From contig CACLUN010000039.1 in NCBI GenBank assembly GCA_902610105.1, forward strand, positions 1-6,567: DNA of 6,567 nt, written 5' to 3'. The DNA is from an uncultured Bacteroidota bacterium. GTDB lineage: Bacteria > Bacteroidota > Bacteroidia > Flavobacteriales > Flavobacteriaceae. Made by a program: the position numbers and the translations under genes. Position 1 is the stretch's first letter. Each line of letters starts with the position of its first letter. Positions 1 through 6,311 of the stretch are shown here, piece after piece. The notes below the pieces were generated by a model. That model did not search any database and was not told where the DNA came from. It saw only the letters and a program-made list of their open reading frames with translations.

Positions 1-1164
1 TCCAATAAAATCACCTTTATTAGTTTCAATCACTCTTGGTAATTTTCTTACAGCTCCAAATACAATAATTCCAAGTTGGGGTTGATTAATAATTGCAGTT
101 CCAGTAAAACTTTCAAAAATCCCAATATTTGTGATCGTGAAAGTACCATCAGAAACATCATCAGGCTTAAGGTCATTATTTCTGGCATTTATAATTAAAC
201 TGTTAGCCGATTTGCAAATACCAAGTAGACTAAGTTGATCCGCATTCTTTATAACAGGAACTATCAAGTTTCCATTTCCAAGAGCTGTAGCAATTCCTAT
301 GTTAATATCTTTTTTAAGTATTAGTTTGTTATTGGATAATACAGCATTTAATGATGGAAATTCCCTCAATGCCTGTGATACTATTTTTGCTAGAGGATAG
401 GTAATTGTTAATTTAAATTTTTCTCTTTGTAAAAACTTTTCTTTTTGATTTTCTCTCCATTCAAAAAGATTTGTAATATCAGCCTCAATAAACATTTGGG
501 CATGTACCGATTCATTTTTACTGTGAATCATATGTTTAGATGTCATTTTCTCAAATCGTGAAAGTTCTCTAATTGTATCAGAATCACTAAAAATTTTGGT
601 TGGGTTATCATAAAAACCTTTTTCTGATTCAATTAAAGGTTCTTGGTCTTCGTTTTTACCCAAAAATTGTAACAAATCTTTTTTTGTTAATCTGCCACCT
701 TTTCCTGTTCCTTTTATTTTATTTAATTGTTGATCTGTAATTTTTTCCTTTTCGATAATACTTCTTACGAGTGGAGATAAAAATGTGTGTTTTGATTCCT
801 GCCTGACTTCTTCGCTATCTTCTTTGCTATCTTCTTTGCTAAGTTCTGTTAATGAAGGTTTTTCTTCAATTTCTAACATTTCTATACCAGGAATAGTTTC
901 TATATTTTTTTTACTAGATGATTCTGTTAAATCAATTATACATAAGGTTTCACCAACTTTAACAACGTCATTAATTTCAAAACACTTTTCGATTAATACT
1001 CCCTCAACATCACTTGGAACTTCAGAGTCAACTTTGTCAGTTGCAACCTCAACAATAAAGTCATCGATTTTTATATTATCACCTACATTCTTGAGCCAAT
1101 TAACAATTGTGGCCTCCTCGACACTTTCACCCATTTTAGGTAATGTTAAATTATACTTGCTCAT
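1..1164 (-). CDS. Lipoyl-dependent 2-oxoacid dehydrogenase E2 (dihydrolipoamide acyltransferase, branched-chain type), 3' end cut off by window
   Basis: E2 acyltransferase core of a cytoplasmic 2-oxoacid dehydrogenase complex; it moves the acyl group from E1 via a lipoyl arm to CoA. Read on the minus strand from ATG at 1164, the frame is open for 388 codons to the window edge. Residues 1-78 are a lipoyl domain opening MSKYNLTLPKMGESVEEATI, with the lipoylated lysine K44 in EVATDKVDSEVPS. Residues 80-127 are an acidic flexible linker. Residues 129-168 are the E1/E3-binding domain (SPLVRSIIEKE...GTGKGGRLTKKDL). From about 198 comes the catalytic domain, with IGIATALGNGNLIVPVI (289-305) and GTAIINQPQLGIIVFGAV (355-372). 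The C-terminal HxxxDG catalytic motif lies beyond the window, probably about 50 residues further on. The KMGESV and ATDKVDSEVPS motifs resemble the branched-chain ketoacid type more than the pyruvate type, but substrate cannot be fixed from sequence alone. It starts 34 bases after recR on the same strand, so co-transcription is likely. The start is chosen because the lipoyl domain begins immediately. Confidence 0.93.
   Translation of the reverse strand, partial: MSKYNLTLPKMGESVEEATIVNWLKNVGDNIKIDDFIVEVATDKVDSEVPSDVEGVLIEKCFEINDVVKVGETLCIIDLTESSSKKNIETIPGIEMLEIEEKPSLTELSKEDSKEDSEEVRQESKHTFLSPLVRSIIEKEKITDQQLNKIKGTGKGGRLTKKDLLQFLGKNEDQEPLIESEKGFYDNPTKIFSDSDTIRELSRFEKMTSKHMIHSKNESVHAQMFIEADITNLFEWRENQKEKFLQREKFKLTITYPLAKIVSQALREFPSLNAVLSNNKLILKKDINIGIATALGNGNLIVPVIKNADQLSLLGICKSANSLIINARNNDLKPDDVSDGTFTITNIGIFESFTGTAIINQPQLGIIVFGAVRKLPRVIETNKGDFIG
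806..841 (-). repeat. Three in-frame 12-bp tandem units in the E2 linker
   Basis: Three consecutive 12-bp units, 806-817, 818-829 and 830-841. The last two are identical (tcttctttgcta on the plus strand) and the first differs at two positions. On the coding strand they encode SKED-SKED-SEEV around residues 109-120 of the E2 protein, in the disordered linker between the lipoyl and subunit-binding domains. Each unit is a multiple of three, so copy-number change would lengthen or shorten the linker without a frameshift. Confidence 0.8.
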
Positions 1165-1198
1165 ATTGAATTAAAGGAAACAAAAATACTAAATAATG

Positions 1199-1813
1199 CT
1201 ATGATGATGATTGTTCGAACGGAATTCTCTTAATTATACTTCTACCCAACGTTATTTCATCAGTATACTCCAAATTATCTCCAATTGATACACCTCTAGC
1301 AATAGCGCTAAATCTTATCCCGTCCTTATTTATTTTTCTAAAAATGTAATAGTTGGTAGTATCACCTTCCATCGTGGCACTTAGTGCAAAAATGATTTCA
1401 TTAATTTCTTCACTGTCCACTCTTTCAATTAAAGAATCAATATTTAATTGATTAGGGCCTATACCATCAACAGGTGATATTTTTCCCCCAAGAACATGGT
1501 ATAATCCTTTAAATTGACCAGTGTTTTCTATAGCCATTACATCTCTTATGTCCTCAACAATACATAAGGTTTTTGAATCTCTGTTAATACTAAGGCATAT
1601 ATCACAAATTTTTTCGTCAGAAATGGATTTACATTTTTCACAAAATACAATACTATCCTTCAGCTCATTAATGGATTTTACTAGGAGATCAATATCACCC
1701 TTTTCTTTATTTACTAAGTGGAGAGCTAATCTTAAAGCAGTACTTTTTCCGATTCCAGGCAATTTTGAAATTTCGTCAACAGCATTTGATAATAATTTTG
1801 ATGAAAGATTCAT
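1199..1813 (-). CDS. recR: Recombination mediator protein RecR
   Basis: RecR works with RecO (and RecF in many bacteria) to load RecA onto SSB-coated single-stranded DNA at gaps and stalled forks; it forms a ring-shaped DNA clamp in the cytoplasm. The protein is 204 residues, the family's usual length of about 200. In order: a helix-hairpin-helix at 14-32 ([17 protein letters not shown]), a four-cysteine zinc finger (C58, C61, C70, C73), a Toprim domain from about 81 with the conserved acidic start CIVED (E87, D88), and the C-terminal Walker-B-like region [18 protein letters not shown] (172-189). All key residues are present. The ATG at 1813 places the HhH at the normal distance from the N-terminus. 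No Shine-Dalgarno is visible, as is usual in Bacteroidota. It is divergent from the symporter gene and probably co-transcribed with the downstream E2 gene, although the two have no functional link. Confidence 0.97.
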   Translation of the reverse strand: MNLSSKLLSNAVDEISKLPGIGKSTALRLALHLVNKEKGDIDLLVKSINELKDSIVFCEKCKSISDEKICDICLSINRDSKTLCIVEDIRDVMAIENTGQFKGLYHVLGGKISPVDGIGPNQLNIDSLIERVDSEEINEIIFALSATMEGDTTNYYIFRKINKDGIRFSAIARGVSIGDNLEYTDEITLGRSIIKRIPFEQSSS

Positions 1814-1817
1814 ATTG

Positions 1818-1859
1818 TAAATATAAGATAATAAGACTAGTAGAATTAACTTATATTTA
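1818..1859. promoter_or_regulatory. Dyad-symmetric divergent promoter/operator candidate between recR and the symporter
   Basis: The 62-base gap between the two divergent starts holds a dyad centred between 1838 and 1839. The outer arms are a perfect 10-bp inverted repeat, TAAATATAAG (1818-1827) and CTTATATTTA (1850-1859), and the centre is the palindrome ACTAGT (1836-1841). By hand, 17 of the 21 half-site positions pair. Each arm contains TATATTTA, one base from the Bacteroidota -7 box TAnnTTTG, pointing outward toward its own gene: the plus-strand copy is 16 bases before the symporter ATG and the minus-strand copy is 4 bases before the recR ATG. No TTG -33 element lies at the right spacing for either, so the promoter reading is tentative; the symmetry itself is directly visible. 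Confidence 0.4.
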
Positions 1860-1875
1860 TACTAATCTAACATTA

Positions 1876-3339
1876 ATGTCAGAATCATTAATAATTACAA
1901 TAGTAGTATTATATTTTTCTCTTCTTTTCCTAGTATCACAACTAACTAAAGGTAAAAGTGACAATAAGACATTTTTTTCCGGTAATAAAGAGTCACCGTG
2001 GTATATAGTTGCATTTGGAATGGTTGGAGCATCTTTATCTGGTATTACCTTCATTTCAGTTCCTGGTGATGTAGGCTCAATTGATTTTACATATTTTCAG
2101 GTTGTGATCGGATATCTTTTCGGATACATCATAGTAGCTTTTGTTTTATTACCAATATACTATAAGTACAATCTTACATCAATTTATGAATATTTAGGAG
2201 ACAGATTTGGAAGAAATTCGCATATGACTGGAGCATTTTTTTTCTTTATTTCTAGAGTTCTGGGAGCAGCATTTAGACTGTTCTTAGTAGCAATAGTTTT
2301 ACAGGAATTTGTTTTTAATTCCTGGGGAGTTCCCTTTGAAATAACTGTGATTTTATCAATTTTACTGATATGGATATATACTTTTAGAGGTGGTATAAAA
2401 ACTGTTGTGTGGACTGATACGCTACAAACTTTCCTTATGATATTATCTGTTATACTATCAATTTATTTCATAACTAATAGCTTAGATTTAACTTTTTCTG
2501 ATTATTTAAAATCTGATGATTTTAGCATGCAAAATAGAATTTTTGTAACCGATAGTCTCCTTGAAAAAAATCATTTTATAAAATCATTTCTTGGCGGAGT
2601 ATTTATCACAATTTGTATGACAGGTCTTGATCAAGATATGATGCAAAAAAACCTTACCTGTAAGACATTGCATGATGCTCAAAAAAATATGGTTGTATTT
2701 AGCTTTATTTTGGTTGCTGTAACATTTGTTTTTTTAATACTTGGAGCTCTCTTATTCACATTTGCTGAAAATAATAACGTTCTGATGCCTACACTTAATG
2801 GACGAGAAAATACTGATTTATTATTTCCTCAAATCGCATTAAATGGAGGTTTAGATATCACTTTGTCAATTACATTTCTTCTTGGTTTAATTGCTGCTGC
2901 ATATAGTAGCGCTGATAGTGCATTAACATCTTTGACAACATCATTTTGTATAGATTTTTTGGATATTGAAAAAAAGAGTGAGACAACTCAAAAAAAATTA
3001 AGATTCTACACACACATCTTTATGAGTGTAGTTTTAATAGTTGTTATTGTTGTATATAAAAATTATTTGAGTACGAGTGTTATTGACAGCTTACTAATTA
3101 TTGCTGGTTTTACCTATGGACCTCTACTTGGATTATTTGCTTTTGGTATTCTGACCGAATATAAAATATACGACAGTCTTTCAATTATTGTCTGTATGAT
3201 ATCTGTGTTGATCATAACAGTAATTTTCTACTTACCACCTGAACTTATTGGTGGTTATAAAATCGGTTACGAGCTTCTTCCTTTAAACGGATTAATAACA
3301 TTTATTGGAATGTATATAATTAGAAAAACTACCACCTAA
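1876..3339 (+). CDS. Sodium:solute symporter (SSS family), substrate unknown
   Basis: Inner-membrane transporter of the SSS family (LeuT fold), expected to use the Na+ gradient to import a small solute. The 487-residue protein shows 13 hydrophobic segments, roughly 4-23, 44-63, 74-94, 118-146, 153-169, 184-202, 236-250, 272-297, 328-358, 377-394, 402-425, 434-453 and 468-483, the typical SSS count. The eighth core helix carries AAAYSSADSALTSLTTS; A341, S344 and S345 match the A-x-x-S-S pattern of the Na2 sodium site known from vSGLT. TGLDQDMMQKNLTCK (249-263) is another SSS-like loop. An in-frame ATG at 1765 would add 37 residues, but these lie partly antisense to recR and precede the natural first membrane helix, so ATG 1876 (MSESLIITIVV) is preferred. 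The gene diverges from recR and its stop overlaps the neighbouring minus-strand gene by 11 bases. The substrate cannot be read from the sequence; no metabolic gene next to it suggests one. Confidence 0.92.
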   Translation: MSESLIITIVVLYFSLLFLVSQLTKGKSDNKTFFSGNKESPWYIVAFGMVGASLSGITFISVPGDVGSIDFTYFQVVIGYLFGYIIVAFVLLPIYYKYNLTSIYEYLGDRFGRNSHMTGAFFFFISRVLGAAFRLFLVAIVLQEFVFNSWGVPFEITVILSILLIWIYTFRGGIKTVVWTDTLQTFLMILSVILSIYFITNSLDLTFSDYLKSDDFSMQNRIFVTDSLLEKNHFIKSFLGGVFITICMTGLDQDMMQKNLTCKTLHDAQKNMVVFSFILVAVTFVFLILGALLFTFAENNNVLMPTLNGRENTDLLFPQIALNGGLDITLSITFLLGLIAAAYSSADSALTSLTTSFCIDFLDIEKKSETTQKKLRFYTHIFMSVVLIVVIVVYKNYLSTSVIDSLLIIAGFTYGPLLGLFAFGILTEYKIYDSLSIIVCMISVLIITVIFYLPPELIGGYKIGYELLPLNGLITFIGMYIIRKTTT

Positions 3340-4324
3340 TTAGAGCGCTTCCCCAGGTAAATCCACTCCCAAAAGCAGCAAGAACTACTATATCACCTTT
3401 TTTAATCAAATTAGACTGATAGGCTTCAGTCAGAGCAATTGGAATTGATGCAGCTGTAGTATTCCCATATTTCATTATATTATTAAAGACTTGTGAATCT
3501 GTTAGATTCAACCTTTTTTGAATGTATTGGCTAATTCTCAAATTAGCCTGATGGGTAATTAATAAGTTAATATCTTCTGTTTTTAAATTTGAATAATTCA
3601 AAGCTTCAAAAATTACTTGCTCAAACCTTACTACTGCATTTTTAAAAACAAAGTTTCCATTCATATAGGGAAAATAACTTATATCATCATCATTTTTAAC
3701 AATCTTATCAATCCAAAAAGTAGTTGCGGGTTTAATTACAGCAAGCTCCTCTGCAAATTTTCCCTCAGAATGTAAATGAGTTGATAAAATACAGGAATCT
3801 GAGTCAGTTGCAGAAACTAGTGCAGCACCTGCACCATCACCAAATATCACTGAGACTGATCTTCCTCTGGAAGATTTATCAAGACCGCCAGAATGAATTT
3901 CACTACCCACAACCAAAATATTTTTATACATTCCAGATTTAATATACTGGTCTGCAATTGACAATCCATAAATAAAACCTGAGCATTGATTTCTAACATC
4001 TAAAGCTCCAACCTCTTTAATTCCTAGATTTTTTTGCAACAATACACCTGATCCAGGGAAATAGTAATCAGGACTGAGAGTTGAAAAAATTATAAAATCA
4101 ATATCATTTTTATCCAATCCTGAATCACTGATTGCCTTCTCAGCTGCATAAGTGCCCATGAGTGAGGTTGAAAGCTTATCATCATTGACCCATCTACGTT
4201 CTTTAATACCAGTTCGGTCTTTGATCCATTCATCCGAGGTGTTCATGATTTTAGTTAAATCGTGATTAGTAATTATGTTTTCTGGCACGTAAAAGCCAAG
4301 ACCTTTAATTGTAGAATTAGGCAT
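3329..4324 (-). CDS. Beta-ketoacyl-ACP synthase III-like condensing enzyme (KAS III family)
   Basis: Thiolase-fold condensing enzyme of the KAS III family, which joins an acyl-CoA starter to malonyl-ACP by decarboxylative Claisen condensation in the cytoplasm. Counting from ATG 4324 (MPNSTIKGLGFYVPENIITN) the protein has 331 residues, the usual FabH size. The full Cys-His-Asn triad is visible: C114 in DVRNQCSGFIYGL, H258 in LLITHQANLRIS and N288 in KYGNTTAASIPIAL. FGDGAGAALV and the C-terminal AAFGSGFTWGSALIRW are also typical. Housekeeping fabH usually sits near rpmF, plsX or acc genes and often has an alanine-rich sequence before the active cysteine. Here none of those genes is present and the motif is VRNQCSGF, so this may be a second KAS III with a different starter or a specialised-lipid role; no gene symbol is given. 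An upstream in-frame ATG at 4360 would add 12 residues not expected in the family. No clear promoter was found. Confidence 0.9.
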   Translation of the reverse strand: MPNSTIKGLGFYVPENIITNHDLTKIMNTSDEWIKDRTGIKERRWVNDDKLSTSLMGTYAAEKAISDSGLDKNDIDFIIFSTLSPDYYFPGSGVLLQKNLGIKEVGALDVRNQCSGFIYGLSIADQYIKSGMYKNILVVGSEIHSGGLDKSSRGRSVSVIFGDGAGAALVSATDSDSCILSTHLHSEGKFAEELAVIKPATTFWIDKIVKNDDDISYFPYMNGNFVFKNAVVRFEQVIFEALNYSNLKTEDINLLITHQANLRISQYIQKRLNLTDSQVFNNIMKYGNTTAASIPIALTEAYQSNLIKKGDIVVLAAFGSGFTWGSALIRW

Positions 4325-4366
4325 TTTGTTAGTTTGATGCAATTTAACTAAAAATGTCATTTTGTC

Positions 4367-4390
4367 ATCATATTTTGTTTGGTATATGAT
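4367..4390. repeat. Inverted repeat around the -33 region of the htpG promoter
   Basis: ATCATAT (4367-4373) and ATATGAT (4384-4390) form a perfect 7-bp inverted repeat with a 10-base spacer. The spacer contains both TTG triplets that could act as the htpG -33 element. The layout suits a repressor or activator site, but the arms are short and AT-rich. It is not a CIRCE element (TTAGCACTC-N9-GAGTGCTAA), so HrcA control is not supported. Confidence 0.35.
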
Positions 4391-4405
4391 TTGAAAATAT
4401 ATTTG
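4375..4405 (+). promoter_or_regulatory. Bacteroidota-type primary sigma promoter for htpG
   Basis: TTG at 4375-4377, a 20-base spacer, then TATATTTG at 4398-4405: an exact match to the Bacteroidota consensus TTG-N17-23-TAnnTTTG recognised by the primary sigma factor. A second TTG at 4379-4381 would give a 16-base spacer. The -7 box ends only 13 bases before the htpG ATG, so the transcript leader should be very short, and transcription would begin in or near a run of eight A residues (4407-4414). This is the best promoter in the window. Confidence 0.7.
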
Positions 4406-4418
4406 TAAAAAAAATAAT

Positions 4419-6296
4419 ATGGCAAAAGGTAAAATAAACGTTTCAGTTGAAAATATATTTCCATTAATAAAGAAGTTTCTTTACAGTGATCAAGAAATTT
4501 TCCTAAGAGAATTAATTTCCAATGCTACTGATGCAACTCTAAAATTAAAACATCTTTCGAATATTGGGGAGTTCAAAGAAGGTTTTGGCAATCCCATAAT
4601 TGAAGTTAAAATTGATAAAAAAAATTCGAAGATTCATATCATTGACCAAGGAGTTGGCATGACTGAAAGTGAAGTAAAAAAATATATAAATGAGGTTGCT
4701 TTCTCAGGTGCTGAGGAGTTTATTGAAAAATATAAAGATACTGCTAAGGATAGTGGAATAATTGGTCATTTCGGACTTGGATTTTACTCTGCATTCATGG
4801 TTTCAAATTCTGTAGAAATTATTACTAAATCATATAAAAAATCATCCCCTGCTATTCATTGGTCATGTGACGGTTCACCAGAGTTTTCATTATCGAAATC
4901 TGATAAAAAAACTAGAGGAACTGAAATAATATTAAATATTTCTAAAGATTCTAAAAGCTTTTTAGAGGAAAGTACAATTAGTGGATTATTGAAGAAATAT
5001 AATCGTTTTATGCCAATCCCTATAAAATTTGGAACTAAAGAGATTACGAATAATGTTGGTGAGGGAGATAATGCAAAAGAAGTTAAAGAGGAAATTGACA
5101 ACATAATCAATATATCAGAACCTGCATGGACAAAAAAACCAAAAGATTTAAAGGAGGGAGATTATAAATCTTTTTATAAAGACTTATATCCTATGAATTT
5201 TGAGGATCCTCTATTTAATATACATTTAAATGTGGATTATCCTTTTAATTTAACTGGTATATTATATTTTCCCAAAATAACAAATGACATAAATCTTCAG
5301 AAAGATAAAATCCAGCTTTATCAAAATCAGGTTTTTGTTACAGATAATGTTGAGGGAATAGTACCAGAGTTCCTGACATTGTTAAGAGGAGTTATAGACT
5401 CACCTGATATACCATTAAACGTATCGAGAAGTTACCTTCAGGTTGACTCTGCAGTAAAAAAAATTTCAAACTATATAACAAGGAAAGTAGCTGATAAATT
5501 AAATTCTCTATTCAAAAAGGATAGGATGAAGTTTGAAGAAAAATGGAATGATATTAAAGTTATTATTGAATATGGAATGCTTAGTGAAGATAAATTTTTT
5601 GAAAAATCTGATAGTTTCTCATTGTATCCATCTACTGACAATAATTATTATACTTACGAAGAATTGATTAAAAAAATTAAAAAAGATCATACTGATAAAG
5701 ATGGTAAAACAATAATCTTGTACTCCTCAAATATTGAAGAACAAGACTCATATATAAAACTTGCTAATAAAAAAGGGTATACAGTTTTATTACTTGATTC
5801 TCCAATTGTTAGTCATTTGATTCAAAAATTAGAAACCTCAAAGCAAAATATATCATTTGCCAGAGTTGACTCCGATGCTATTGAACAATTAATTAAAAAA
5901 GATAATAAGAGTATATCAAAACTAAGTGATAAAGAACAAGAAAAATTAAAGTCACAACTAGAAGATGTTATATCAAAAGAAAAATACACAATTCAACTGG
6001 AATCAACGGATAGTGATTCACTCCCATTTATAATTACTCAACCAGAATTTATGAGAAGGATGAAAGATATGCAAAATACTGGCGGTAATAATATGTTCGG
6101 GAATATGCCAGAAATGTATAATCTAGTAGTAAACACTAATAATAAGTTGGTAACAGATATTTTTAATACAAAAACTAAAAACAAGAGAGATCGTTTAATT
6201 AAACAATCGCTTGATCTAGCAAAATTATCTCAAAATTTATTAAAGGGAGAAGACCTGACGGAATTCATAAAAAGGAGTTATGATCTTATCAAATAG
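4419..6296 (+). CDS. htpG: Molecular chaperone HtpG (bacterial Hsp90)
   Basis: Cytoplasmic ATP-dependent homodimeric chaperone that remodels late-folding or stress-damaged proteins, often with DnaK. The protein has 625 residues, essentially the same as E. coli HtpG. The N-terminal GHKL ATPase domain (about 1-215) carries EIFLRELISNATDA with E31 and N35, DQGVGMT with D76, the lid/glycine motif GHFGLGFYSAF (116-126) and RGTEI (166-170). The middle domain (about 230-500) carries AWTKKPKDL and NVSRSYLQ, with the conserved catalytic-loop arginine R336. The C-terminal dimerisation domain (about 510-625) includes EFMRRMKDMQ and a Met/Asn/Gly-rich segment near 545-567. Nothing essential is missing. 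ATG 4419 gives the standard N-terminus and has an A-rich leader without Shine-Dalgarno. It is divergent from the KAS III gene and has its own promoter just upstream. No hairpin terminator follows; the next gene starts 15 bases later and may be read through. Confidence 0.98.
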   Translation: MAKGKINVSVENIFPLIKKFLYSDQEIFLRELISNATDATLKLKHLSNIGEFKEGFGNPIIEVKIDKKNSKIHIIDQGVGMTESEVKKYINEVAFSGAEEFIEKYKDTAKDSGIIGHFGLGFYSAFMVSNSVEIITKSYKKSSPAIHWSCDGSPEFSLSKSDKKTRGTEIILNISKDSKSFLEESTISGLLKKYNRFMPIPIKFGTKEITNNVGEGDNAKEVKEEIDNIINISEPAWTKKPKDLKEGDYKSFYKDLYPMNFEDPLFNIHLNVDYPFNLTGILYFPKITNDINLQKDKIQLYQNQVFVTDNVEGIVPEFLTLLRGVIDSPDIPLNVSRSYLQVDSAVKKISNYITRKVADKLNSLFKKDRMKFEEKWNDIKVIIEYGMLSEDKFFEKSDSFSLYPSTDNNYYTYEELIKKIKKDHTDKDGKTIILYSSNIEEQDSYIKLANKKGYTVLLLDSPIVSHLIQKLETSKQNISFARVDSDAIEQLIKKDNKSISKLSDKEQEKLKSQLEDVISKEKYTIQLESTDSDSLPFIITQPEFMRRMKDMQNTGGNNMFGNMPEMYNLVVNTNNKLVTDIFNTKTKNKRDRLIKQSLDLAKLSQNLLKGEDLTEFIKRSYDLIK

Positions 6297-6311
6297 TTTA
6301 AGTATTATAAT

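Noticed and set aside
785..1174. Plus-strand open frame of 129 codons, Ser/Leu-rich
   Set aside because: It is antisense to the clear E2 coding frame; its Ser/Leu runs are the complement of the acidic linker repeat, and it matches no family I recognise.
1181..1188. TATTTTTG on the minus strand between recR and E2, a perfect TAnnTTTG box
   Set aside because: No TTG lies 17-23 bases upstream on that strand, and such boxes are common by chance in AT-rich DNA. It could be a weak internal E2 promoter but is not supported.
1521..1820. Plus-strand open frame of 99 codons
   Set aside because: It lies antisense within recR, which has full domain support.
1765..1875. 37-residue N-terminal extension of the symporter
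   Set aside because: It overlaps recR on the opposite strand, has no family-like sequence, and precedes the natural first membrane helix starting at ATG 1876.
1857..2054. Minus-strand open frame of 65 codons
   Set aside because: It is antisense to the symporter's N-terminal helices and has no recognisable features.
4325..4360. 12-residue upstream extension of the KAS III protein from ATG 4360
   Set aside because: KAS III proteins normally begin just before the first beta strand, as ATG 4324 gives; the extension has no family similarity.
4856..5110. Minus-strand open frame of 84 codons
   Set aside because: It is antisense within htpG, whose frame is unambiguous.
6297..6311. Possible terminator after htpG
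   Set aside because: The 15-base gap contains no GC-rich stem or hairpin followed by a T run.
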